Below are positions 18,601 to 28,100 of a DNA stretch of 64,000 bases, in pieces. Below the pieces are notes generated by a model that did not search any database, was not told the origin of the DNA, and was given only the letters and a program-made list of their open reading frames with translations. Numbering within the stretch: position 1 is the stretch's first letter; each line of letters begins with the position of its first letter. The stretch comes from Bacteroidota bacterium (GTDB taxonomy: Bacteria; Bacteroidota; Bacteroidia; Bacteroidales; Lentimicrobiaceae), in contig JAEZDY010000001.1 of NCBI GenBank assembly GCA_023417935.1, positions 155,396 through 219,395 of the forward strand, written 5' to 3'. The position numbers and the translations under genes were made by a program.

Positions 18601-18642
18601 TAGGATCTATTAAAAGGTTGCAATTAAAGTATTGGTGCATAA

Positions 18643-18670
18643 AAAAGCCCTGCGAAAATACAAGGCTTTT
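18643..18670 (-). terminator. terminator after prolyl oligopeptidase gene
   Basis: On the minus strand an AAAAGCC / GGCTTTT stem with a short imperfect extension is followed by a run of six T. It lies 25 bases past the stop of the oligopeptidase gene. Confidence 0.7.
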
Positions 18671-18694
18671 GATTTCAATTAACTTTTAAAGCAA

Positions 18695-20809
18695 TTATAA
18701 CGTAGGTTTCATTCCTAAATTATACATTATGAATGACCATACATCAGCAGCTTCATCTATCATTTTTGATACAGGTTTACCCGCACCGTGGCCTGCTTTT
18801 GTTTCTATTCTGATGAGTGTGGGATTGTTGCATGATTGCGCTTCCTGAAGTGCAGCAGCAAATTTGAATGAATGGGCGGGTACTACCCGGTCATCATGGT
18901 CAGCGGTAGTGATAAGTGTTGGAGGATAACAAGTGCCTTTTTTTAGGTTATGCAGTGGTGAATACTTTAACAAGTACCTGAACTCCTCCTCATTGTCACT
19001 TGATCCATAATCACCTGTCCATGCCCATCCAATTGTGAACTTATGGAACCGAAGCATATCCATAACACCTACAGCCGGCACAGCTGCACCAAAAAGTTCA
19101 GGCCTTTGAATCATTGTTGCGCCTACAAGCAGACCACCGTTTGAACCTCCGGCAATGGCAATTTTTTTAGCTGATGTGTACTTCTTCTCAATAAGATATT
19201 CTGCGGCGGCAATAAAGTCGTCAAACACATTTTGTTTGTTGAGTTTAGTACCTGCTTTGTGCCACTCTTCACCATATTCGCCACCTCCCCTTAAATTCAC
19301 CATTACAAAGATGCCCCCATTTTCGAGGAATACCAATCTACTAGCGCTGAATGAAGGAGTTAGGCTTACATTGAAACCACCGTAACCATATAAGTACAAA
19401 GGGTTATTCCCATCCATTTGCATATCAGCCTTGTGCACAATAAACATAGGTACTTTGGTGCCATCCTTGCTTGTAAAAAACACTTGTTCTGATACAAATG
19501 GTTTACTGTCAAAATCAAGCTCTGAACTAAATAATACTGATGAGCTGTTTTCCTTGACATTATATGTGTACACAGTTGAAGGGAAAGTGAATGATGTAAA
19601 TGCATAGAATGCAATATCTTCCTTTTCCTTACTATTGAATCCTGTAAGGGTGCCAATGCCAGGTAACTCCATCTCATAAAGTAAATTGCCATTAAGGTCG
19701 AAAACATTAGCCTGGCTTGTGGCATCCTTCATATATTGGGCAACAAATTTTCCGCCGGCAACGTGTACTTCCTGCAATACCTCATCTTTCTCGTTGATAA
19801 TATCTTTCCAGTTTTCCCTGGCTGGAGCATCAAGTGATACCGCAATCAACCTGTACTTTGGTGCATCATCATTTGTGTGAATATAGAATGTGTTGCCATT
19901 ATTATGTACCACATTATATTCATAACGAAAACCATCGGCTATCTTTTTGAAATCATTGCCAGGGTCGTTAAGGTCTTTTACATACATTGCATTCCCACTT
20001 GTTGATTCTGATTCACTAAGTATCAGGAATTTCTCGTCGTCAGTGGTTTGCACGCCATAATTACGTAATGGGTATTGATTGTTGCTGAATATTAGCTTGT
20101 CAGCACTCTGCGGATCACCTAACTTATGATAATACACCTTGTGGTACTCATTTTTTGATGAATATTCCGCTCCCCCGGTTGGTTTGTCATACCTACTATA
20201 ATAAAAACCATTTCCGTGCCATGAGATGCCTGAAAACTTAACCCATTCAAGTTTATCATTTAGCTGCTTGCCTGTTGAAGTTTCTTTTACATAAATTTCA
20301 TTCCAGTCAGATCCTGAACCTGACACGGCATAAGCAAAGTACTTGCCATCCTTTGAAACTGAATAGGTTCCAAGTGCAACTGTTCCATCAGGTGAAAGCT
20401 TATTGGGATCAAGGAAAACCCTAGGTTCATCTTTAAGGTTTTCAAGTATATATAATACGCTCTGATTTTGAATCCCATTATTCTTGAAGAAGAAATAGTT
20501 ACTTCCTTCATGGAAAGGAACACCATAGCGCGGATAATTCCAGAGCTGTGTCAGCCTGTCGTGTATTTGGTCTCTGTAAGGAATTTGTGAAAAATACTCG
20601 TCAGTAACCTTATTTTGGGCTTCAACCCATAGCCCTGTTTCCTTTGAATTATCATCTTCAAGCCAACGGTATGGGTCAGCAACTGTGGTTCCAAAATATG
20701 TATCAGTAACTTCTGTTTTAACCGATTCAGGGTAAATAACTGTTGTTTGTGCCTTTGCTTGTGTCATCAAGGTGATTGCTGTTAACACTGTTAAGATTGG
20801 TGCTTTCAT
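18695..20809 (-). CDS. prolyl oligopeptidase (S9A)
   Basis: 704 aa from the Met at 20809, which opens a signal peptide (MKAPILTVLTAITLMTQAKAQ). The frame reaches 20890, but a perfect -7 element at 20844-20837 places transcription start after the first Met; 20824 is an alternative. The N-terminal seven-bladed propeller (from DPYRWLEDD) is followed by the alpha/beta-hydrolase domain with GGSNGG (Ser556), DHDDRVVPAHSFKF (Asp) and KAGHGAGKP (His). It cleaves short peptides after proline in the periplasm, and with the S46 peptidase suggests growth on peptides. Confidence 0.95.
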   Translation of the reverse strand: MKAPILTVLTAITLMTQAKAQTTVIYPESVKTEVTDTYFGTTVADPYRWLEDDNSKETGLWVEAQNKVTDEYFSQIPYRDQIHDRLTQLWNYPRYGVPFHEGSNYFFFKNNGIQNQSVLYILENLKDEPRVFLDPNKLSPDGTVALGTYSVSKDGKYFAYAVSGSGSDWNEIYVKETSTGKQLNDKLEWVKFSGISWHGNGFYYSRYDKPTGGAEYSSKNEYHKVYYHKLGDPQSADKLIFSNNQYPLRNYGVQTTDDEKFLILSESESTSGNAMYVKDLNDPGNDFKKIADGFRYEYNVVHNNGNTFYIHTNDDAPKYRLIAVSLDAPARENWKDIINEKDEVLQEVHVAGGKFVAQYMKDATSQANVFDLNGNLLYEMELPGIGTLTGFNSKEKEDIAFYAFTSFTFPSTVYTYNVKENSSSVLFSSELDFDSKPFVSEQVFFTSKDGTKVPMFIVHKADMQMDGNNPLYLYGYGGFNVSLTPSFSASRLVFLENGGIFVMVNLRGGGEYGEEWHKAGTKLNKQNVFDDFIAAAEYLIEKKYTSAKKIAIAGGSNGGLLVGATMIQRPELFGAAVPAVGVMDMLRFHKFTIGWAWTGDYGSSDNEEEFRYLLKYSPLHNLKKGTCYPPTLITTADHDDRVVPAHSFKFAAALQEAQSCNNPTLIRIETKAGHGAGKPVSKMIDEAADVWSFIMYNLGMKPTL

Positions 20810-20836
20810 AATTGCATCTGTCATTTTATAAAAGTC

Positions 20837-20844
20837 CAAAATTA
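20837..20844 (-). promoter_or_regulatory. -7 element TAATTTTG before prolyl oligopeptidase
   Basis: Exact TAnnTTTG on the minus strand, 12-28 bases before the two plausible start codons (20824, 20809). It rules out the upstream Met at 20890. Confidence 0.5.
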
Positions 20845-20944
20845 ACAGTTTTGTGGTACTCTCTCGCATTTCCCCTATTAAAGAGTGCAATCATGCTTTT
20901 GTTGGCTGAAAAATTAGTTATTTTGCAGTTGCTAATCCTATACT

Positions 20945-21820
20945 ATGCAAGCAATAAAAAAAATAACGATTGTACGCCATAATTTAATGGGTAATAATGA
21001 TCAGTCAGACAATGGAAACATCGTCAATGAGATATTTTATGATGAACATGGGAATGAGACTGAGCGACTGAATTACAATTTCGACGGGGACTTAGAGGAA
21101 CATATTATTGTGAAATACGAAAACAATCATGCAGTTGAAGAACGTCTTGAAATAGGAGGGGTTGTAACTGAACGTACCACACGTATCTTTGATGATAATG
21201 GCAGGGTGAAAACTGAAGAACGTCATTATATGGAGGGAGGTAGCGATGTAATCTCCTTTACCTACGAAGGTGATAACCTGGTATTGAAGCAAGTGGTTGA
21301 TACTGATGAGGAAGAAGGTGAGAAGGAGATATGGGAATATGAGGAAAATAAATTACGACGTACAGTTTCATACAATATGTTTGGAAATATTGAGTCAGAG
21401 AAGTTCTATGAGTATGATGGTGATGGATTGATAACTGAGATTACAGAAACTTCATTTCGTGATGACCTTCCCGAAAAAACTGTTTCCATTTTCAATGAAA
21501 AGGGGAACCTGACTATTGAGAAGCGATACGATAACAAAGAAAGGCTCGTTGCCCGCACAACCGTTCATTATCTGGAGAATAATAAGCCTCATATATTCGA
21601 GGAAGAAACTGTAAGAGGCAAAAAGATTACTACGCTTGAATACGATGAAGCTGGTAATAATATAACGCGGGAGGAGAACGATCAACATGGGCAAAGGATA
21701 AGTTATGTTGAGAGGACTTTTGATGATTCAGGCAATATGCTAACAGCTGAAATAGTAATGGAGCCTACATTACAAAACCCGGGTCAGCATTACAGGCTTG
21801 AGTACAAGTACGAATATTAA
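20945..21820 (+). CDS. YD/RHS-like repeat protein, cytoplasmic, function unknown
   Basis: 291 aa with no signal peptide. The chain is built of about eleven short beta repeats with the pattern F/Y-x-D/E-x-x-G-N-x-x-x-E/K (for example FYDEHGNETERL, FDDNGRVKTEER, EYDEAGNNITREEN, FDDSGNMLTAEI), resembling YD repeats or MORN-like hairpins. It is strongly acidic. There is no enzymatic motif and no toxin or polymorphic C-terminus as in RHS proteins. It is the only gene between two minus-strand genes and has no obvious partner. Confidence 0.75.
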   Translation: MQAIKKITIVRHNLMGNNDQSDNGNIVNEIFYDEHGNETERLNYNFDGDLEEHIIVKYENNHAVEERLEIGGVVTERTTRIFDDNGRVKTEERHYMEGGSDVISFTYEGDNLVLKQVVDTDEEEGEKEIWEYEENKLRRTVSYNMFGNIESEKFYEYDGDGLITEITETSFRDDLPEKTVSIFNEKGNLTIEKRYDNKERLVARTTVHYLENNKPHIFEEETVRGKKITTLEYDEAGNNITREENDQHGQRISYVERTFDDSGNMLTAEIVMEPTLQNPGQHYRLEYKYEY

Positions 21821-21841
21821 AACCTCACCGGGCAGAACTGT

Positions 21842-22558
21842 TCATACTGATTTTTTAAATCGCAACTTTTCCTGGGCTGTCATCTTCTCACACGCATACT
21901 GGAATATGAGACGTGGAGCCGTGTTCTTATATTCAAGAAGGAATTGTTCTGTTGCTTCACGGTTTACTTTCCACGATTCCCTGAGAAACCATCCAACGCC
22001 TTGGTGGACTTCTCTTTCGATGTCATGCATCAGAGGTTTAATGATGTTGAATAGGACGTAAGGCTGTTCTTCCTTGATGAGTTTAATAAATGTAACGGGT
22101 ACGCATCTTCTCTTAAATTTAAACTCGGAAGTAACCCATGGAATGAAGTCCTCTTTGGTCAACACCTGGCGCTTCAGGAATACAGGAAGCGTAACCATAC
22201 CCAGATGATCAGCATGTGCCCAGTTATTAATTCCTGTTTCAAATAGTTGTCCAATCCTTTGAAATACAGTGACATCGTATTTATCTGACAAAGTTGTAAG
22301 CATGCTTAAAATAAAAGATGTCTCCTCATATTTACCTGTACTCATTAATAGCGGAGCAGCATTAAATATAAGGTCAAAATCAAGAATTCCCCTTTTTTTC
22401 AGGTCTTCCTTCTTCGCATCCATTAAAGCCTGTGTTAGTCCATAAGCATTGTATCCATCTTTGAAGTAACGGCTGTATTTCTTTACTATGGCTTCATCCG
22501 CATGTTCTTTGCAATATTGGTTTAGCTCTTTGAAGAGGTTTTCAGCATCAGTACTCAT
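21842..22558 (-). CDS. DNA alkylation repeat (AlkD-like) protein
   Basis: 238 aa from the Met at 22558 (MSTDAENLFKEL); the frame runs up to 22621 but the extra residues look non-coding. An all-helical HEAT-like chain with family landmarks: SRYFKDGYNAYGLT near the N-terminus, NNWAHADHLG in the middle, FKFKRRCVPVTFI, and EVHQGVGWFLRESWKVN. AlkD removes bulky or cationic alkylated purines from DNA. Whether this one is catalytic or only binds DNA is not certain, since the family includes inactive members. Confidence 0.85.
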   Translation of the reverse strand: MSTDAENLFKELNQYCKEHADEAIVKKYSRYFKDGYNAYGLTQALMDAKKEDLKKRGILDFDLIFNAAPLLMSTGKYEETSFILSMLTTLSDKYDVTVFQRIGQLFETGINNWAHADHLGMVTLPVFLKRQVLTKEDFIPWVTSEFKFKRRCVPVTFIKLIKEEQPYVLFNIIKPLMHDIEREVHQGVGWFLRESWKVNREATEQFLLEYKNTAPRLIFQYACEKMTAQEKLRFKKSV

Positions 22559-22669
22559 TCTCGCAGTTATTTTATGTAAATATATGTAATAACTATGTAA
22601 TAGATTGAGGAGGCAGAGCAATTAATTTTATTGGTTACTAACAATAATTAATCATTTAAACAAAATGCC

Positions 22670-22882
22670 ATGAAAACTACCGGAATAGTACTGCTGATTG
22701 TTGGATTACTTCTCACCATTTACACATCATTCTCTTACTTCACAAAAGAGGAAATTATAGATATTGGCGATGTTGAAGTTACTGCAAATAAGAAGGAAAA
22801 CGTCAACTGGTCACCAATCGTTGGAGTCATTATTATGGTTGTGGGTGGAGTAGTACTCTGGCAGAGCTCACGTAAGGCATAA
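22670..22882 (+). CDS. small two-TM membrane protein
   Basis: 70 aa: TM helix (GIVLLIVGLLLTIYTSFSYF), a short loop with EEIIDIGDVEVTANKKENVN, then a second TM helix (IVGVIIMVVGGVVLW). This matches small DUF3185-like membrane proteins common in Bacteroidetes, often near stress genes. The function is unknown. A strong hairpin lies about 100 bases downstream. Confidence 0.75.
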   Translation: MKTTGIVLLIVGLLLTIYTSFSYFTKEEIIDIGDVEVTANKKENVNWSPIVGVIIMVVGGVVLWQSSRKA

Positions 22883-22979
22883 ATGCTCTTGAAGGCATAA
22901 TGCTCACGAAAGATGTTCGCGAAAGTCATAAAGATCACCAAAGCCATAAATACTTAGTCCTTTTTATAAAGTAATTGTT

Positions 22980-23026
22980 AATATTCTAAATGCGCATAGC
23001 ATTGCCAATTGCGCATTTAGAATATT
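22980..23026 (+). terminator. perfect 17-bp inverted repeat
   Basis: Arms AATATTCTAAATGCGCA (22980-22996) and its exact reverse complement (23010-23026) with a 13-base loop, followed by CATTTTTAAAA. It probably terminates the small membrane protein transcript, and lies just upstream of the acidic-protein start at 23047. The alternative Met at 22990 lies inside this hairpin and is rejected. Confidence 0.7.
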
Positions 23027-23046
23027 CATTTTTAAAACCAGATCAC

Positions 23047-23340
23047 ATGGAAAGCGAAAGAGAAGAAATTAAAAAAAGAGATGAAGAATTACCAGGTTAT
23101 CCTTCAAATCCCCCATCAGAGGATGCATACGAAAAGTTGGATAAAGAAGAGGTTGTTGAAAATCTTCAGGACCCTTATGAACCTAACCCGGCAAAACAAG
23201 CAACAGATGAATATGAAGATGACCTTACTTTAGGTGACCTTGATGTGCCAGGTTCAGAACTGGATGACGATAATGAAATAATAGGCAGTGAGGATGAAGA
23301 GAATAATTATTATAGCCTGGGGGGTGATGAAAAAAACTGA
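23047..23340 (+). CDS. small acidic hydrophilic protein
   Basis: 97 aa from the Met at 23047. Very acidic, low hydrophobicity, probably disordered (MESEREEIKKRDEELPGYPS ... DDNEIIGSEDEENNYYSLGG). No family recognised; similar short acidic proteins sit next to stress genes in Bacteroidetes. It precedes the universal stress protein gene by 48 bp in the same direction and may be co-transcribed with it. Confidence 0.65.
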   Translation: MESEREEIKKRDEELPGYPSNPPSEDAYEKLDKEEVVENLQDPYEPNPAKQATDEYEDDLTLGDLDVPGSELDDDNEIIGSEDEENNYYSLGGDEKN

Positions 23341-23388
23341 ATTCAGTAGTAGAAAGAGGATTTTATCAACTAATTATATATCACAGCG

Positions 23389-23868
23389 ATGAAAAATATA
23401 CTGATTGCATTGGATTATGATCCAACTGCGGAGAAAATAGCACAGATTGGTTATGAATATGCTAAACCCCTCAATGCACGGATAACATTACTTCACGTAA
23501 TATCCAATGAAGTTTATTATTCTTCACGCATTTATTCGCCAATCATGGGATTTACAGGTTTCACCTCAGCTGAGCCCGTTGACCCTGAGAACACCGAGTT
23601 TCTAAAAGAAGCTGCCAAAAAGTACCTCCTGAACACAAAAGATCACCTGGGAGATCTAAACATTAATACCATTGTGCGTGAAGGAGACTTTGCTGAAACT
23701 ATTATCCAAACTGCAATTGAGATCAATGCTGATGTAATAGTTCTGGGAACCCATAGCCGCCGGTGGCTTGAAAAGATTGTAATGGGCAGTGTTACTGAAC
23801 AGGTTCTGAAGTTATCAACAGTTCCATTATTAATCATTCCAACGAGGAAAGAGGATGAGGACGATTAA
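23389..23868 (+). CDS. universal stress protein, UspA family
   Basis: 159 aa. Single Usp domain: N-terminal strand KNILIALDYD, middle ADVIVLGTHSRRW, then IVMGSVTEQVLKLSTVPLLIIP. The ATP-binding motif G-x2-G-x9-G-S/T is represented by the GTHSRR...MGSVT stretch with one altered glycine. Likely a cytoplasmic stress-survival factor. Its last 4 bp overlap the 3' end of a convergent 58-codon gene. Confidence 0.9.
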   Translation: MKNILIALDYDPTAEKIAQIGYEYAKPLNARITLLHVISNEVYYSSRIYSPIMGFTGFTSAEPVDPENTEFLKEAAKKYLLNTKDHLGDLNINTIVREGDFAETIIQTAIEINADVIVLGTHSRRWLEKIVMGSVTEQVLKLSTVPLLIIPTRKEDEDD

Positions 23869-24041
23869 TCATCATTTTGTTTAATCCTGATCTTCTTAAT
23901 CTTACCGACTTTCTTTTTTTTATCAGCTTTACCCGCCTCGCGAGTCTTTTTGTTTCGTGGAAGTTCACCGTATAGAGTATCGGGGTCAGTATCAGATACT
24001 ACACTGATAAACTTACCATCACGATAAATCATACCTTTCAT
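23865..24041 (-). CDS. small basic hypothetical protein
   Basis: 58 aa. It starts MKGMIYRDGKFISVVSDTDP and ends in a Lys-rich tail (KKKKVGKIKKIRIKQNDD). The N-terminal half reads like a compact beta element and the C-terminal half is strongly basic, as in nucleic-acid-binding tails. It overlaps the universal stress protein gene tail-to-tail by 4 bp. Coding is inferred from the clean composition and fit in the gap; there is no recognised family. Confidence 0.5.
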   Translation of the reverse strand: MKGMIYRDGKFISVVSDTDPDTLYGELPRNKKTREAGKADKKKKVGKIKKIRIKQNDD

Positions 24042-24124
24042 ACAGTATAGTTTAGTGTGAATTTAGCAATTTCAATGGTTGATCTCTCAAAAGGAAACAA
24101 AAATAATAATAGTTTAACTATTAT

Positions 24125-24190
24125 GCAATTTTTAGATTATTCTCAGTGATATCATTTGCAATTTTTAGATTATTCTCAGTGATATCATTT
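24125..24190. repeat. perfect 33-bp tandem duplication
   Basis: Two identical adjacent copies (24125-24157 and 24158-24190) beginning GCAATTTTTAGATTATTCTC. They lie in the 316-base gap between the small basic gene and the NTF2-like gene; the rest of the gap shows no gene. Confidence 0.95.
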
Positions 24191-24357
24191 GTGATTATTT
24201 TAATCGGGCTCGTTTAATTCTTTTACCATAACTAAATCACGTTAAGTTAGTTCTTGATTTGGTCAGAAAGTTAATTCATGCTGAATCATTGTAAGTTTTA
24301 TGTTGTTATTAATTGAAGATGAACAGTATAACCACTTAAAATTTAAAATTTACGAAA

Positions 24358-24993
24358 ATGAAAAAACTTATCCTCAAAACAGCAATACTATCAACTATGG
24401 TAGTAGTTTCATTATCAGCTATTGCACAAACAGAAGCAGAGCTGAAATCAAAAATTGAAAAGATGAATGATGAAATGGCCGTAGCAATGATTGCCGGCGA
24501 CCATGAAAAAAACCTTGCTTATTATACTGACGATGTAGTTTCATTGCCAAGCTATGATAAAATGTTAGAGGGCAAGGACGCTATCAGAAAGTCAATTACT
24601 GACATGAAGAACTCGGATTGGAAAATCAAGGCATTTGATTTCGAGACAGTATCAGTGGAAACCAATGGTAATATTGTTACTGAAATTGGTAAATACAAAA
24701 TGGAGATGAAAAATGAGAAGATGAACCATTCCATGAAGGATGAAGGTAAGTATTTAACTATGTGGGAAAAGCAGGCCGATGGATCATTGAAGATCAAGAC
24801 CGAGATGTGGAATTCCGATAAGAATCCTATGGAAGAAATGAGAGCAATGATGACAAAGGAAAAAGAAATGATGGGTGAAAAGCAGGAGACCAGAGAAGAA
24901 ATGCATGATGATATGCATGATAATATGGATAAGAAACATCTGGATAAAAAAGCACCTGTTGACGAAATCCAACCAGGTGTAGAAATTAAGTGA
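24358..24993 (+). CDS. secreted SnoaL/DUF4440-like (NTF2 fold) protein with charged tail
   Basis: 211 aa. Signal peptide ends at SAIAQ. Residues about 25-150 follow the NTF2-like/DUF4440 pattern (MNDEMAVAMIAGDHEKNLAYYTDDVVSLPSYDKMLEGKDAI). The last 50 residues are Met/His/Glu-rich (EEMHDDMHDNMDKKH), a composition seen in metal-binding tails. The fold often forms a pocket for small ligands. No catalytic residue can be named. Confidence 0.8.
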   Translation: MKKLILKTAILSTMVVVSLSAIAQTEAELKSKIEKMNDEMAVAMIAGDHEKNLAYYTDDVVSLPSYDKMLEGKDAIRKSITDMKNSDWKIKAFDFETVSVETNGNIVTEIGKYKMEMKNEKMNHSMKDEGKYLTMWEKQADGSLKIKTEMWNSDKNPMEEMRAMMTKEKEMMGEKQETREEMHDDMHDNMDKKHLDKKAPVDEIQPGVEIK

Positions 24994-25044
24994 TCCACCC
25001 AGGTGTAGAGATGAAATAATTCAAACTTCCAATTATTCGATTAG

Positions 25045-25105
25045 AACATTCCGGATTAAAAATTAGTATTCTATACTAAGGACTTAATTCCGGAATGTTT
25101 TTTTA
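25045..25105 (+). terminator. terminator of NTF2-like gene, shared with kinase 3' end
   Basis: Arms AACATTCCGGATTAA (25045-25059) and TTAATTCCGGAATGTT (25084-25099) followed by a T run. The right arm lies within the last codons of the convergent histidine kinase gene. Confidence 0.8.
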
Positions 25106-28100
25106 TTATTTCAATTAACTGTTCTTTATTTACCGGCTTTGATATATAGTCGATGCAACCGCATGCTAACGCTTTTTCTCTATCATCAGAAAAAGCAAAT
25201 GCTGTAAGTGCTACAATGGGCAGATCTTTCCTTAGCTCAAGAATCTTCATCGTTGCCTGATAACCATCAAGCACCGGCATTTTCATATCCATCAGTACCA
25301 ATGAAATATCAGGATGCCCTGAGCATAATTCAATTGCTTCATTCCCGTTGCTGGCATGAATGATTTCTATACCGAACTTTGAAAGCATTGTACGAAGGTA
25401 TATGTAACTGATAGCATCATCTTCAGCAATGAGGATTTTGGTTGTAGATTTAATCTTCCCTTTTCTTTTTGCAGTTATGATTTGATTATCCTGATGGTGC
25501 ATTTCATTTGCGGGAATTCTAAAAGAAAATGTTGATCCTTTTCCAACTGTCGATTCTACATTTATATCCCCATGCATCATCTCCACAAAAGCTTTTGCAA
25601 TGGATAAACCTAAACCTGAACCTTCATAATCCCTTGCAATAGAAATTTCAGCCTGTACAAAACGCTCAAATATAATGTCAAGCCTGTCGTGAGGTATTCC
25701 TACACCGGTGTCCGACACTGAGAATTCAAGCATACTTCTGTTAAATGCTACGCCAATTCCAATTTCACCAGATTTGGTGAATTTTAGGGCATTTTTTATA
25801 AGATTTATGAGTATGGATTCTAATTTGGAGCTATCCAGGAGAAAAGATTTCTTATTCTCGGGAAGCAAGGTTTTAATTATTAGTTGCAGGTTCTTATTCT
25901 CAGCTTCAAGCTTAAAAAAATTATACAGATCAATCAGGAGTTGATTAACATCAACAATTGATTCATTTAATGTACTTAGCCCTGATTCAATCTTTGATAT
26001 GTCAATGATATCAGTAATAGTGCTTATTAGTCTTTCACCACTGGATTTTACTATTCCAATGTACTCATCAAATTGATCGCCTGTAAGTCCAGGTTCCTGT
26101 AAAAGGTCAATAAAGCCCAGTATTCCGTTCATGGGAGTTCGGATTTCATGGCTCATATTTGCCAGGAAAGCTGTTTTCAATTGGTCACTTTCTTCAGCTT
26201 TAGTTTTTGCTTTTATAAGTTCTGAAAGCATTTTCTTCTGTTCTGATACATCTTCATACACCATAACATAATGCTTTATCACCTCCTCTTCATCTAATAT
26301 TGGGGATATTGCAATTCTGCTCCAGTATTCACTTCCATCCTTTTTTCGATCTTCTATCTCACCTTTCCATATCTCCCCTGCGCGGATGATACTCCATATC
26401 CTTCTTTGAATCTTTTTATCATTACCATTAGAATGCAGAACTTTTGAAAGTTTTCCAATAGTTTCACTTTTCGTATATCCGGTAATTTCAAACATTCGGG
26501 AATTAGCAAATTCAACAAACCCCTCAGGGTTGGTTATAACGATTCCTACAGGGCTTTGCTCAATAGATTGTATAAGAAGCCTCACCTGATGTTTGGCTTT
26601 CATTTTTTCAGTTACATCATGAACTATTGAGTGAAGGTATACCTTTCCACCAATAGTTATTTGACTACTAAAGACTTCAACATCACAAAAGGTGCCATCT
26701 TTCTTTTGATGAACGAATTCAAAATGGATCTTACTACGCTCAATAACCTTGTCGATCTCACCCTTTATATTATCGGTACCCAGGGTGTTGATTCTATTCA
26801 GATCAATGCCTATAAGTTCCTGTCTTGTGTATCCATAAAACTTCGCTGCTGCTTCATTGGCATCAACTATTTTCATAGTTGTAGGGTCAATAATTATCTT
26901 TATTGCTGAATGACCTTCAAATAGTTGCCTGAACTTATTTTCACTTTCCTCTAAAGCATTTTGAGCCTTTTTTATATCAGTAATGTCATTAGCAAGCACA
27001 TGCCTTGCAATTCCATTCCCGTAAACGACTTCGTGCGATTTAATGCTTACATACATCAGCTCGCCATTCTTCTTTAAATGCCGCCAAATTCCAGCGTTAT
27101 TATAACTTGATACTGTTGATATCACATCATCAAGCAGCAACGGTATGTCTTCTTTTGGTCTAATGTCTTTAATGGTCATTGATAAAAACTCTTCGCGACT
27201 ATATCCATAGTGTATAATAGCTGCTTCGTTTACTTCCAGAAATGCCAGTGTTGTAAGATCATATATCCACATTGGTTGCGGACTATCTGCAAACATTCTA
27301 TAATACTTTTTTTCACTTTCCACTAAGGCCAATTCTTTCTTTCGTTCTTCAGTTTTATCCCTGAATATTAGCACAACACCCATAGTTTGCGAAATTTCAT
27401 CTTTAATGGGTGCAGTACTGTTAGAAATAGGTATTTCTCGTGAGCCCCTGGAAATAAGCATTCCATCCATCTCTATAACTGAAGTGGAATTGCTGCTCAA
27501 TATTTTGCGTGCGGGGTTTTCCAGCTCGTGCTTTTTGCCCTCTTCATAAAGCGTAAATACATTTTCAATGTTTATACCTGCAGCATCTGATTCTTTCCAG
27601 CCTGTAAGCAATTCGGCCTCTTTATTCATCAGTGTGATCCTGCCCTGATTGTCGGTAATAATTACAGCATCGCCAATACTATATAAAGTTGTCCGGAATT
27701 CTTGTTGTGAGTGAAGTAGTTCCCTATAGACGTTTTGTTGTTTTTTTGAAAATAGGAATGACATAGCTATCAGCACAGCTATGAAAGCCATACTGGAAAG
27801 TAGAAGAATTAATATAGCCTGCCGGTTGAAACTACTTAATAACTCCGACTGGTCAATTTTAGAAAACAATATCCATGGTGTGAAAGGTATTGGTTCACTG
27901 AAAGCAAGTATATCAGTACTATCCTGATCCTTTCCGGCAAATACACCACCAGTTACCATATGAACTGAAGTCACAAGCTTACCTGAGTCTTTTATGCGAT
28001 ATGGTTTACCATAGTTTTCACTTTTATGGGGACGGCTTATTATAATACCTAAACTATCACTTGTACGTGAGAACAAGAATATTTTTGAGCTTGTTTTAGT

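Noticed and set aside
18479..18640. N-terminal extension of the coiled-coil protein
   Set aside because: It translates the 12-bp tandem repeat into Cys/Ile/Tyr-rich residues and precedes a good signal peptide.
22990..23046. N-terminal extension of the acidic protein
   Set aside because: Lies inside a 17-bp perfect hairpin; the Met at 23047 fits the protein.
24552..24998. 148-codon antisense frame
   Set aside because: Shadow of the NTF2-like gene; Ser/Phe/Ile-rich antisense composition.
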